A stretch of 64,000 nucleotides of DNA from Isoetes taiwanensis (Eukaryota; Streptophyta; Lycopodiopsida; Isoetales; Isoetaceae), in the NCBI GenBank assembly GCA_021234155.1, contig JAJEKV010000137.1, positions 1,453,834 through 1,517,833 of the forward strand, in the 5' to 3' direction. Position numbers and translations under genes: made by a program. Every line of letters begins with the position of its first letter. Position 1 is the first letter of the stretch. Shown here piece after piece: positions 19,462-31,484 of the stretch. Under the pieces are notes generated by a model. It did no database searches and was not told where the DNA came from. It saw only the letters and a list, made by a program, of their open reading frames with translations.

Positions 19462-21730
19462 TCAACATTTGGTGATCCAGAGATTGAGGTGAGGAAGCTG
19501 CAACTGGAAGCGTTGGAGGGGGAGGGGGGCATCCACCGGGGTGTGAGAGATATCCATTGAAGTGGGAGCTGATCTAGGAGCATGGAGTGTTGAAAGAGCA
19601 GATGGAGGACCCTGCTGATGAACCTTGCGAAACTGAGCAAAGAGAGGGGCCTCAGAAAACATGAAAGCTAGCTCAGGACCATTCAACAAGGACAGCTTAA
19701 ATGGAAAGAACATGGACCCGCTCTGGACAACAATTATTTGAGGCAAATCACGATGAATGGGCCTTGCAACACAAATCTTTGTGATGCCATTGGTTATGGA
19801 GTGTTGCAAATAGAGTCCAATCTCATTAGCAATGGCGGAAATGAACTTGGAATCCTGTAGCTCCGGAGGAAAATCTTCAATAGCAAACCAGAAGGGGGCA
19901 CGTAAGGCATTTGGCTTAGCTGGAAAAGATCCAGGAATGTACTACTGATAGAGCAAGAAGTGTTTCCAAAGAGAATCAATACCTTGTTCTATGAGTTGAG
20001 CAGCTAGCTCAGGAGATTGAAACATCAAAAGAAAGCAACGTTGATCTTTTGCCACAAACTTGATAGATTGATAAGCATGAAGCTTTAGCTTATGAAGGTG
20101 CCCAGACAACCAAGATCCCACGCGCTTCAGATCCAGGAAAGGGCCAGTGAAATAGCAGACCACAGAACACGCAACCAACTGCTTCACATGTCGTCGATGA
20201 TCTTCATGGCTAATCTGCACCACTGGAGCCCTAAAACGTTCAAAAGTTGCCCTGTACTCCTAAACCTCATAAAAGATTTCGTTTCATTGGAGGTGGACAT
20301 CCATGGAGTCTTGCTTGGCTTGCAATTGCTGGAGATAGAATACAACTTCTTTCCTGTTATTATCCACCATGGTGGCAATGGCCTCTGAGATACGAGCTGA
20401 GGTGGCTGGCATCGCCAAGCCCTTGTAAAGCCACTCAAAAAATCGCACACCAGTAACTCGAGCCACTGCGTTAGATGATCTCCAAGGTGAGGTCGTCGCA
20501 GCTTGGGGGGTGGAAGAGGAAGTCACCCCAGGTGCCGGGGGGAAAGAGGGGAAAACTCCTCTTGCCCTGAGGAACCTCCAACGTGTGTTGAACGCAACAC
20601 TTGTCCTACAGGTACAGCAATTTGTGTAGGTTGCACCACCATCCGAGCACTACCTCCACGAGAAATCCGCGTGAAAGAACTTTCAATCTGTGTTGGAGGT
20701 GCCGGCGGTGCAACACTATTAGGTGCACATCAGTGATGACTTTATCATCCTCTAGCTGCTTCTAGACTAAAGAAATGGTGGCGATTGTTTCCTATTTTTC
20801 CAACATTTTTATAGAAATGAATTTAGTAGAATTGGATGTCTTACCATAAAATTGAGGTTTTTACTGTAAAATATCCATTAATTTGGCGAATTTACTATAA
20901 TTGAGATGAAATATTATCAAATTTTGGCGAATTTATGAAGTTCTTTAGCATACGCATCCTAGTAAACCATCAAATCAAGATTTTAAAAAATGGTAAAATA
21001 TAGCAACTTTACGAAGTTTCACACCTTAAAGTCATCACTGGTGCACATGTCCAGAGGAGCACTCTACAGGCACGTGAGATCTCGACTGACATGAGGCACC
21101 TCCAACATGTGTTGGAGGTGCCGCTAGCCCAGAAGCAATTTCAATAGACAAAGAGGGCCTTGCCTGACCCACAGAACTTCCAATGATTGTCGGAGGTGCT
21201 AATTGATCAAAGCACACCACCTGACCTGAGGAACTTCCAACATGCATTGGAAGTACGACACTTTCAGAAGAGTTTTCCAACGGCACATGTTCAACACGTC
21301 TTCCAATCTCACTAGGCATATGGGCAGAGACATGAACTGTACTCGAGGCAACTACAGTTGGAATAGAAACTGGAACAAGTAACTGAGAAGAGGAGAGAGA
21401 TGGAGCTCATGTTTCAATTGAGGCGGCCGCACTCGTGCCATTAGAAGACATGTTAGGCAACACTAAAGGATTGAGGTGTACCGAAGACACCAAACTCTCA
21501 GGAGCCGAAAAAGCACCCTCAGGAGCCATTTTGTGTGCATCACGTACACTTATTCTGGGAGAATATGCAGCATATTCTTTTCCGATTTCTCCATGTACTA
21601 TGATAGAACTACCAGAAGAACGTTTGGGCGGGCTGCGACTGGATCTTGTCATCTCCACCAAAAAAAGGTGGGCAGGTTTTAGAGCTGAACAGTCCTTCCC
21701 AACAGGCCAATCTCTGAGAAGATTAAGCAT
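19462..21730 (-). pseudogene. LINE ORF1 with DUF4283-like domain, interrupted by a MITE
   Basis: ORF1 of plant LINEs encodes a nucleic-acid-binding protein that packages the RNA. The ATG at 21730 begins a Ser/Pro-rich N-terminus with a basic patch (TRSSRSPPKRSSGSS). The middle holds repeated GGxSGQ-type stretches, split by the 20731-21040 insertion. At about 20223-19942 the segment VACSVVCYFTGPFLDLKRVGSWLSG...FLLMFQSPELA matches the DUF4283 pattern common in plant LINE ORF1 proteins. In-frame stops occur near 20280 and 19940. The ORF ends just before the ORF2 endonuclease. Confidence 0.7.
20731..21040. mobile_element. hAT-like MITE (310 bp) inside LINE ORF1
   Basis: Terminal inverted repeats of 14 bp (CAGTGATGACTTTA at the left, its exact complement at the right) are flanked by the 8-bp duplication GTGCACAT (20723-20730 and 21041-21048). 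An 8-bp duplication and CAGTG ends are the signature of hAT transposons. The interior is AT-rich and non-coding, so an hAT transposase elsewhere must have moved it. It inserted after the LINE. Confidence 0.88.
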
Positions 21731-22012
21731 TACTGGAAGGAGTGTTCAAAGAGCTTTCCAACAAGCCCAAACACACCCAAAACTGCCACCAGATGCAGAA
21801 GTTATAGCCAAAGGAAAATTGGAGCCAAACCCTAGCACCGCCAAAAGAGGGCCGGGATTGTCAGGCCAGCTCTTTCCACCAAAACAGAAGAATCATCATA
21901 CAATCATACACTAACGAAAAGGTCGTGCAATGAGCTTTCCAATGAGCACAAGAACACCCAAATCTGACACCAAAATCATGAGTTATGAGCAAAAGAGCGA
22001 GGCTGAAACCTT

Positions 22013-22026
22013 TTTTAGCTCTCTTT
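22013..22026. repeat. LINE target-site duplication, right copy
   Basis: TTTTAGCTCTCTTT, identical to 15240-15253. Confidence 0.9.
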
Positions 22027-24645
22027 CTTACATTAGCCACTTCTTTTTCATCATCTTCACACGATTATGGAGCATGAAAAGATGAATTAGAACACCCCTT
22101 GTAGTATAGGGGATCGAAATAGAGAATGTATTTGTATGCTAGCTGGATCTTTCTTTCTTGATAAGGCATGGGCAGCGTGCATATATGTATGTCCATCTTC
22201 CTATCTTAGTATCTTTATCATACCAGGATCCTTCATTTCACTATGATTCGACATGCAACCAGATACGTGAAAATGGAATTAGAACAGTAGATTGTGTTTA
22301 CGGGTTAGACGTCGGTATATGTTGTTAAACATGTTCTACAGGGATTCCGCAGGGCTTCTCTAACCATAATATAATGACCACGCTTCTCCAGTAGTACCTC
22401 TTATATTTTCACATTCCAAGTATTAAAAAACTAGTTTGAACCTAAGGTTGTTTTTCTGGGTAAGAATGCAAATTTTAATTAATATATAAGAAGATACGAA
22501 CTAGTTTTGGTTTCAAATGCCCTTTTGGGTTGCATTTACTTTGTCAACAATCTCCTGCACCATTGCCCATTGCATCAATAGTCCACTCGCTCCCCCTTAC
22601 CCTTGATGACCACCATCTTCCTCTTGCACTCAAAGGATAAACTCCTAGCCTCTGTACTTCTAACAAAATCTTCCTATCTTCCGTCCCCTATTGCTACTGG
22701 AACTTAACCATTTATTTTTAACACAGAAATACTGTGAGATGTACGACTCCTTTGGAGATGCGACCATTGCTAAAAATTAAATATTACTATCGCTACTCCC
22801 TAATCTTGTTTCATCTTTTATTGTTTAATCACAAATGAACTTGTATTGTAGTACTGTCAAATAAATAACCTACCTGAAAAAGACCCCCTGCTCATCTATG
22901 CGCTCAAAGGGCCTGAAAATGCATTAAAAAAACATATGCTATTTGCACTTTGAAATTCATTTTATATCACTTTGCCCTAATTAAGCTTTGAAATGGTTTG
23001 CAAATGACGTAAATGATATTTCAATTATCTTTTGGTATCCAATTTAATTCAATTTATAATACTTTGTGCCTTCATTTTCTATAGCCTCTGGCATGCCTTT
23101 TTGCTAGTGTTTTTTTTTTTTTGGTTTGTTGTTGCCTTCTGCTGTTTCCGATTATTTAAGAGTCATTTCCCATGGGCATGAAACCTCCAGGTTTTCTAGA
23201 GGTCGGGTAGCAATACCACAAGTTCCTGTGAATGCCTGATGTTGGAGGAGTAAGATTTGGGATCTAAAATCCAAGTATTGCATTGCCATTACTGGACACT
23301 CAGGTTTATACCTGGCTTTGTCTTCTTGTCTGATAGTTTTGTCCTCTTATGTGCAATTTTTGTTCTTTTATGTGCAGACACTAAGAAATGAGAATTAGGT
23401 TTGAATGTTCATATGAACGGTGGTTTTTGAGGTTAATCGTACCATGTGGCTCAGAAATCTCAAAAATTTCGGTCAATGGGAAGATGGCCTTAGGCGGAAA
23501 AAAAATCCCCGTCATTCCAAAAATTGGGAACTTGATTTTATGATTTCGGGCATGGGTTTCCATCCGTGGGGCAACCCTATTCGACTAATTTGCCTCCATG
23601 GTGCTGAATTGCTATTGTCCTTCATCTAATATGTCGTTTGTGATGCATGCTTTGTTAGCTCTGAAGTAGCAATAACCTATTAGATTTGGTCTCTAATATA
23701 GATGTGGAGATGTTGGCTCAAGAACTAAGAGCGCCATAATAGGTTTTGCAGATAGCTTTTGCTGCATGAGTCGTGGCTCTGATGCCCTTGAGGTCCAGCC
23801 ACAAGAGATTAACTATGTCTTTAGGCCTTCCTCCCAACTTGGTTGACATTGTAGAGGTACGAGCATTTTGAACTGGATTTTGTAAGTTTTGTCCTAGATC
23901 AGTTTGATCTTTTTATTTAATGGCATCTTCAGTCTATCGGTTGGGCTTCATTATCTTTCCAGCGTAGTACTTATCGCTTTTGGTGGGAATTGAGTGAATT
24001 TTTCATTCGGTCGTGCCTTCATCTTATCTCTTTCTCTTCTTGACATAGTACTGTGGCTTCAAAAACTCCTCAACGGATGTTTTTTCTGCCTTATAATCTG
24101 GTTTTCTTCAGTCTCTTTTGCTCCATTATATGGCTACCATCGGTTTTTTTTTTTCAATGTTTCTTGACTTTTTCCTTTGGACCTTTTTCATTTATGATTT
24201 CATGATGTTGATAGCCAGTTTTTAACTCTAATGAGTTTATGGTTGGCCTAGTTAGTTTTTCCATGCAGTTTGGAGCATTGGCCTCTGTATTGCAGTTTTA
24301 GAATGCGGTTTGAACTGCATCTTGCGCATAGTATTTGGGCTTCTTTGAAGTCGGGGCTCTACTTTTGGAATGTCTCTTCTAATTGCAAACTCGATCCGGA
24401 GTATTGACTACCACTCAGTTTGGAGTTCTTTGTCTCCCCTATGGGTCATTGTATTCATTCATCTAGTCCCAATTGAATGTGCATAAGGTCCTTTCTCTAG
24501 AATGCACGCCAAGAGAAATTAATGCCCCAACTCGTATATTGTAAAACTTCGAGTTATTCCTAAGTCGTAATCGTTAGGCAAGCCCTAACTATACGTTTTG
24601 TTCATCGAAGCAGTGAGATACGTGTCCTATTAAAATGAAAATATA
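22027..24645. other. Unassigned AT-rich stretch
   Basis: I see no supported gene. Short open frames at 23381-23629 on both strands lack domain features. T-rich runs, for example near 23110 and 24145, look like ordinary plant intergenic or intronic DNA. Confidence 0.4.
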
Positions 24646-25197
24646 ATGGAAGTCAACGACACTCTTGAAGATATTAACGTGCCACCTACTTTGAGTAAGA
24701 ACAATAAGGTTTGGGCACTATATGTGTGCCGCCACAAAATCAAGCTTGTGTATTGTATGTATGCCGCCAACAACACTGAACGTGTTTTAGATGGGTCACC
24801 TCCATCATTAAAAAAAAGGAATACACTGGGCTTCAGGAGCGAGTACGAATTGTTGTTTATGAATCATAAACAAGCAATTGTTGGGCATAAATATTGTACC
24901 GAATTCAGAAGCTACATGTTGTATCTCTTATCCAATTTTGTCGTATTAGAACACTTGATGATAAGGTCCACGAGAAAAATCAACATTGGAGTCAAAATGC
25001 GTATAGTAAGACCATTGACATTCGATCGTATAACAAGAATAAAATTCCATATAGAACTAAAAACTAGAAACACCTTCACATTCATTTCCTGGCGTGTCAT
25101 GTATCTGAGACCAATAGATCCGTGCCATGCTTATCCACATGCAGAGAAATATCAACGTGTAGCCACAGTAAACAACCAATTCACGCTTGACAGTTGA
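24646..25197 (+). CDS. Hypothetical ORF of 183 codons
   Basis: This is the longest open frame in a stretch without recognised elements. The start is the first ATG. The product is basic, with no signal peptide, clear membrane segment or motif that I recognise. It contains two Cys-Met-Tyr-rich patches (WALYVCRHK, LVYCMYAANN) and an LYLLSNFVVLEHLMIRST segment. Composition and lack of neighbours do not help. It could be a transposon-derived fragment, the remains of a gene, or chance. Confidence 0.2.
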   Translation: MEVNDTLEDINVPPTLSKNNKVWALYVCRHKIKLVYCMYAANNTERVLDGSPPSLKKRNTLGFRSEYELLFMNHKQAIVGHKYCTEFRSYMLYLLSNFVVLEHLMIRSTRKINIGVKMRIVRPLTFDRITRIKFHIELKTRNTFTFISWRVMYLRPIDPCHAYPHAEKYQRVATVNNQFTLDS

Positions 25198-26740
25198 AGC
25201 ATTTTCTTGGATGATCACACAGTCACGTGTACGGGGATGAGCGCACATTGCCAAGTAGAGGTTGAAATCCAATGTAAATCTGAGAGGTCTAAACTTCTCC
25301 ATACATGATGGAGTAAATGAATGCTGGGAATAGGAAAGTAAAACTAGTGGTGAAGAGAATTGGGAGGTTACAAATTGGGTTGTAAACTTGTGAGCAAAGT
25401 TGTAGAGCAAGGGGAAGAGGCTAGAAGTATGTGGGGTAAGCGTGGGCGAATGTTGTAGGGCATGCAGAAGAGAGGTTGAATGAGAGGATGATTCGATACG
25501 AAGGATGGGTGGCAGGTGCAGGAGTTATGTGGACTAGGTGTTCAAATGGTAATGTGGGGCGGGTGTGGGCTCGACTGGGGAAGGGGGTCTGAAACACGTA
25601 TGTATTAGACTAGAAGGGGGATGGATATGTAGAAGGATGGTTCGAGAGTAAGAAAAGGCAAGGCACGGGTGTGAGCGCGAGGTGACGGACGACCGGAATA
25701 CTAGAAGGAGGAGGTATACATAGAAGGATGGTTCTAGATAGATAGAAATTTTAACGTCCACAGAGTCCATAGTCCAGAGTAGGTTCTAGAGTAACAAAAT
25801 ACAGAAGCAGCCAAGGGGAGGGGTCGGATGAGTTAATATGCCACGTCATGGGGCCAGATGCCGTGTCGTGGAGGTATTTGCAGCCACGTAGGCACAGTGT
25901 AGAAAGCGCCCACCTCGTGTTAGTAGGCTCCTTAGTTTTGGAACGTAGCGAGGGACCCAATTTTGTTTGGAGTTTATGGGATGGCCTACTCCGGCGGTGG
26001 CACCATATGATGGAAATTGGAAGAATCTGCTTGCTTTTAGTGCATCGGAACCGGTAGATATATGGGCTAATCTAATGCAAATTTCAAAATCGCAATTTTG
26101 ACAGAAATCTAGCACAGGAATTAGTCCAATTTGTCCAATTTCTGGCTCTACCGGTTTTAGAAATTCACAGATTGAGCCTCGCCGCTGCAGCACACACCCA
26201 AAAAATCAGAATTGAACAGGAAAAACTGGCAGTTGGCGATCGGGAGGAGAACCCAATTGGCACTTGGCGGTTGGATGAAGGTTCTGTGAAGATTTTTGGT
26301 TGCCCAGGTGAGGAAAGAAGAGGGGAAGGAACGGATGTTGACAAAGGAGTAGTTGCTTCCTCTTCTTTTTGGGCGGCTTGCTTGCAAAACAAGTAAAAAT
26401 TGGATATAGTTCTTGGCGGATTTTCTATCACATGAATGGTGTGGAAATTTTCCGCGCACTGGATTTAAATTTGGCGTGTAAAATTGAATGCTTGGAGCCG
26501 CTGTAGCTATGCTGAATACGACCACAGAAGCGCTCCGCCATAGTTAGCTTAATAAGATCAAGGCTCTGTTTTTCGTCTGCAGAAAGCATTGGATTGACGA
26601 AAGAAGGAGAAACTACTTCTCTGCCGGAAACGCCAAATTGGGCAGAGTAGATTAGACACTCAAGGTATCTGTTCTACTGACAGAGGAATCGGCCAGGTTA
26701 TATCAGCACGTAGCAGCGCCGGGCTAAGCAAAGGAACAAG
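25198..26740. other. Upstream region of the PLATZ gene
   Basis: I see no confident gene here. Overlapping open frames on both strands at 25846-26525 lack domains. The last few hundred bases presumably hold the PLATZ promoter and 5' UTR, but I cannot identify a convincing TATA box. Confidence 0.35.
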
Positions 26741-28050
26741 ATGGTAAGTATAGAATAGCAGCCTAATTCTTCAACCAACATTTGGCTCCTTGCCTTTTAA
26801 TTCCACATTTATGCCTCAATTTGCACCCGGTTCTTCCCTCATTGCACCAATTTGCATGGAATTTGAAAGCCTGAAACTTTCTGCCCACTGGGTACGCGGA
26901 ATTTTGCATCTGATTGGCGGAATTTTGCATTTTTTGAAGAATTTGTGCTGGTTTCGCAATTGGGTGCTTGAATTGATCGTGCATTCTTGGGCAGAAGAGA
27001 TTTTGCTTGAAATTTGTGGAAATTCTTTGGGTTTCTGGTTCTAATTCAAATGCACATTTCAAATTTCAGGTTGCGACTATGATTACTACGCTTGGAGAAG
27101 AATCGCAGCTAGGGCCGCCATGGCTTGTGCCGCTGTTATCAACAGGCTTTTTTGGGCCTTGCCCACTTCATAACGATCTCCAGAAAAGCGAATGCAACAT
27201 GTTTTGCTTAGATTGTGCCTCTGGAGCGCTCTGTTCTTCCTGCACTTATGATCACAGAAACCATCGCATTGTGCAGGTAAAATTAAAACCCAATTCGATC
27301 AATTCTTGCCTTTCAAGCTCTCAAAGCTCAAGTCTGATCGTCTTGCTCGGTTTTGTACAGATTAGAAGGTCTTCTTACCATGATGTTATCAGAGTTTCAG
27401 AAATTCACAAGTATTTGGACCTTACCGGAGTTCAAACATACATAATCAACAGCGCCAGGGTCGTTTTTCTTAACGAAAGGCCTCAATTCCGGTTCGCAAA
27501 AGGAGTTACAAACACCTGCGAGATGTGTTCCAGGAGCCTGCTTGATACATTTAGCTTCTGTTCTCTGGGATGCAAGGTAATTCGTCTGATCGAGTTATCG
27601 AAATGATCAAAACCCAATTTTTTCAATATTTTTTTTAGCTACCCAATGTAGGATGTTTCTGTTTTTCCTTGCACAATTTCTGGGTTTTGGTTATGGATTC
27701 TGACATGTTTTTTTTTTTTTTTTTTTTTTTCTTGGATCAAGAGATACGGCAATACTCCACTAATTCTTCAACCAAGGCCTCCAAAGCTACCAAGGAAGCA
27801 GGATATGGAGGAACACTTGCATCAGAAGAAAATCAAACAAATTTCCGGCAAAAAACACAGTCTTCCATCGTTAGAAGAAAGCATGACCCAAGACGATATT
27901 TACCCTGCCGAATCTGGCTGTAGCTCCAAAACAGCAAGCGCCGAAGCAATTTCTCCTGCAACACCTCCTCGGGTTTTCTACAGAAGTGCGAAACGAAGAA
28001 AGGGAATTCCTCATAGAGCCCATTTGGGCTTCCTTATTTCGGCTGCTTAA
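26741..28050 (+). CDS. PLATZ-family zinc-dependent DNA-binding protein (four coding exons)
   Basis: PLATZ proteins are plant-specific nuclear regulators that bind A/T-rich DNA. Coding exons: 26741-26743 (ATG only, directly followed by GTAAGT), 27070-27276, 27361-27576 and 27742-28050, all joining in phase 0 at GT...AG introns, for about 244 residues, a normal family length. The first zinc cluster is [19 protein letters not shown], then [12 protein letters not shown]. The core [16 protein letters not shown] and [10 protein letters not shown] are family hallmarks, followed by a second cluster, [19 protein letters not shown]. The last exon ends with [13 protein letters not shown], the conserved PLATZ C-terminal motif. 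Alternatively, translation could start at the in-frame ATG at 27079, three codons into exon 2. Nothing indicates a break, so this is the one clearly intact host gene in the window. Confidence 0.93.
27705..27730 (+). repeat. Poly(T) run in the last PLATZ intron
   Basis: More than twenty consecutive T form an exaggerated pyrimidine tract ending 11 bases before the intron's acceptor AG at 27741. It may affect splicing efficiency and is likely to vary in length. Confidence 0.8.
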
Positions 28051-30439
28051 TTCTCCATCGCCGGAAGAATGTACAATTTCTGTACATAAAATGTATGCTA
28101 AAATGGGTTTACTCCCATCGCTCCATACTCCAGAAAGACATAGCGGCATGAACTTGAATGAAAATTTGTGCCCGGTGTATAGGGAGCCTCATAATCTGAG
28201 CTCCACATACTCGTCTATGTAAATTTTATGATGAATATAGATAGGTTTAGGTTAGTGTAATTTGGACTCAATTTCCTGGATTGGAGCAAAATTGCCATAT
28301 CTGAAGTCGAGTTTCAGGTTTTGAAGGAACAGATCAACTCCGACGGAGCAGAAGCATGAATTTTTTTGAAAAGGAGGATTTTGACCGCCTGGGACGCAAA
28401 ATTTCTGTCATGAATCATGTCCACAGGAAAATGATGCCGGATTTGGTTCGAGAACCAAGGCCAAGTGGGTAATCATCATCGAGATCTTCCCCTTTTTTAC
28501 GCTCGCCGGAAGATTTGTGCTCGGATTCGATCGAATCTGATACCGGTTCAACCACAAAAAGGAAGCCAAAAATCCGGAGGAGGAGCTTCCAAGCCTTGAA
28601 TAAAGGGTCAAAATTTAGGTTGTCTCACTCATCAATTCAAATATCCCACAGGCAATAGCCCTACATTTTCTAATGACACTTGTCATACTACACGTTGCAT
28701 ACAAAAATAAAAACAAAGCGACAAATCTGCCCCAAACACACTGTTTTTGGAAAACCCTCAAGTTGTTTTGACCCTCTAAAACCTCCAAAGCCACTATACT
28801 ATTGAAACATCACGATAATGTGTAATATATAATACATTAATTCTTTTTTTTTAACCATCTAAAACATGTGCAATCTCAAGGCTTCATCTTTCCACCGTAT
28901 GTCGAGAAAAGTGGCTAAGAGTTCTTGCAAAATTCTTCAACCATTCTTATCAGCAATGACAACTCGCCCTCACATAACTCGTAGAATTCTCTCATCTTTT
29001 CTTGACGTAATAGAATAGAAAGGGGTCTGGCATTCTTCCCAGCCCCACGACCTGTAGAATCTGGCCGCATCTCAACGATGCTCCCGACGCTACCGGATTC
29101 TATTAATCGAGGTGCTAGCAAGAATGCCTTCCCACTTTTCGTTCCACATAACAACTAGAATAATCATAGTTTGCAGCATGATGGTAAGATATTGATTATC
29201 TAAAACCTCTACACTCTCCAAAACTTTATCTTTCCACCATACAATAAAGAGATCTTTCCACTATACAATTAAGAGATGATGTCAATGATTAATCACAGTT
29301 TGTAACGTCACGTTTATCAGCTGTTGTATAATTTTATAACCACAGAGCATGTCTCTTGTCATCCCACAAAATCACCATGTCGGGCAGGAAATTTATTTAA
29401 AGTTTGTTGATGAAAATGTCTTCTTTGAAACAGTTTATATTATAGCATTATCTAGGGGCATAATAAGCAGAGAAAGAGCATAAGAAATTTCCATTTATCA
29501 TAAGAAATTCCCATCTATTGGCATCTTGAGTCTTTATGAATATATGAAGATACCATACCCTTCGTGCATAGGCTAAAAGGATGACATTTGTTTTTTCTCG
29601 TGTCTACATTTGCTACAATTTGACCTAAAACACAAATATGACGCCCAAATGCTTTCTAGAGTGGGAAGTGGGTCCTCAATATGTACACATCTTTTGACCT
29701 AATTGCCTTGAGTGGGCCATTGTCTATATCTAGGCTTTAGGAGTCCCAACTTGATCACTAATTTGAGGGCCCTCTCAAAGCTCCATTCTTATTACAGAAG
29801 AAGACAACATGTCGTATCCTTTACTGGAATATAAGATGGCGATAATGCAAAAAAAGGATCTCATGCATATCCACAAATCTCTATTTAGTCATTAATTAAA
29901 TAACAAGTCCATATCTCACCTATATTGTCAAGAAACGCCTAATTTTGAAGGACATTTTAATGGATGCTAAAATTCAATTAAATTTAGTTTAAATGATCTA
30001 TCAATTTGTATAGGGGGACCACTAAACTCAAATTTTATCCTTTGCATAATATCACAATAAAATTCCAACAATTGTCGTGATGGCTCTTATCATCTCCAAA
30101 TCTTTCAATACATCTAACGAACAACTAGGTTTCTGAGATATTTGGTGATAGTTATATCACACCATCATTATATCTGGGATATTTGGTGATAGTTGTATCA
30201 CGCTCTATCATTATTCAGGTTCAATTAAGTAACAAACTATTAAAAGGTATTCTAGTCGCATTTGATGTTCTCTTTTTATGCATTGCTTGGATGTTGATAT
30301 TGCCAAATATCGGAGCTCTAAGGTGAACATTCTAGCCTGTGCAAAATCAGGTCTCCAATATGTAGCAATAAGACAGAACGTTACCTAAAAAATTTTATAA
30401 TGATATGATTGGGGCAGCTATATTGCAAAGGGAAAGGGG
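28051..30439. other. Region downstream of PLATZ without a supported gene
   Basis: It probably begins with the PLATZ 3' UTR (28051 to about 28300). A minus-strand frame of 79 codons at 29154-28915 has protein-like composition but no recognised motif. A ~47-bp direct repeat ('gatatttggtgatagtt.tatcac') occurs twice near 30135-30210. Confidence 0.4.
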
Positions 30440-31453
30440 GGGTTGTAGAAGAGAAGCATGTGGCTTCTCCAGGCGAAGTTCTCCAGGAGTATCGTCAGAA
30501 ACTTTATTTGGGGTGGAAATGAGTTAGGAGCGGTGGTCAAGGTAGCTTGGGCGAAATGCACTAGTCCTAAGACAGTTATGAGTCTGGTCATCTCATGTCA
30601 TGCGAAGCATTTAGAACAAAGTTCTTGTTGTACAGATGGGACAGAGTAATCTGGAATCATATTGCTGCATTGTTTCCACAGGATTCTGGTCCACAGATTG
30701 AGGTAGTCGTATGGGGTTGCCATCAGGATATCCAGCCAGGGCGGTTTGTGTCTTCTGTGTATAAATTGCTTTTGCATTCTGAAATCCTGCCTCCATCGAA
30801 TAGGTGGCATCTTCAGGTCCCTCAGCCACAATGGAAAAGTGTTTGGATATGGGTATGGGATAAGCTGCTTCATCCCAAAGTAGTTTTGTGGTGGCAAGTG
30901 ATCCATAGATGCCTCAGAGTCAACAGGTTAGTCCATAAAATGGATAATCGGATCTCAGAGCTCTGTCCTTTATGCCAGCAAAGGGTTGAGAGTATTGAGC
31001 ATTGTTTTTTCTTGTGTGAGCGGCTTCGGCAGGCATGGTCTTGGTTGCTGACCCTATTTGGCACGTCTCGATCTAGCCAGCAAATTTTGCTTGCTATCTA
31101 TCCTGATGCTTGGCCCAAACTACGGAAACGAGCTTTTCATCTCGCATGTGGCTGGCTTTTATGGTCAATCTAGAAGAGAAGGAGGTTGTTTATCTTTAAG
31201 AGCATAGATACCGCAGATGAGAATGAGATTGTTCTTCAGTGGGCGCAAAATAAAATTGTTATGGCTTACAATTGTTCTTCTCTTGATCAAGAGAAGAAAG
31301 TACCGATTTGGCATACTTACCTTCAGATTCATACTTTTGCATAGGCAAATGGTTGTGCTCAGTTGAATCGGTTTGTCCACTGGGGTTATAATCTTGTCTT
31401 TGCATTTTATGTTGCTCTAGTTTTTAGTTGGTGAATAAAGCTTGTCGTCCTTC

Positions 31454-31482
<29 letters not shown>
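30440..31482 (+). mobile_element. 5'-truncated LINE with poly(A) tail
   Basis: Only the 3' end of ORF2 is present. It starts within the RT thumb (IVRNFIWGGNELGAVVKVAWAKC). It continues in a second frame from about 30595 with the zf-RVT tail (HPKVVLWWQVIHRCLR, then ELCPLCQQRVESIEHCFFLCE) and GWLLWSI, followed by a 3' UTR and 29 A at 31454-31482. It is close in sequence to the full-length LINE at 15.3-22.0 kb but on the other strand. Truncation during target-primed copying is the usual cause. I could not find the target duplication. Confidence 0.85.

Positions 31483-31484
<2 letters not shown>

Larger units (their letters stand above)
15254..22012 (-). mobile_element. Full-length LINE (L1-like), minus strand, 6.76 kb
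   Basis: A non-LTR retrotransposon bounded by 14-bp duplications, with a 10-nt poly(A) (poly(T) at 15255-15264 on the plus strand). Minus-strand order: a leader of about 280 bp; ORF1 with a DUF4283-like domain (21730-19462); ORF2 with endonuclease, reverse transcriptase and a Cys/His tail (about 19170-15326); and a short 3' UTR. A hAT-like MITE interrupts ORF1. Stops and frameshifts are scattered, so it is inactive, but insertion at full length means it was mobile as a complete element. Confidence 0.92.

Noticed and set aside
25534-26525. Several minus-strand frames upstream of PLATZ
   Set aside because: They overlap each other in different frames, lack domains, and have no consistent start or splice context.
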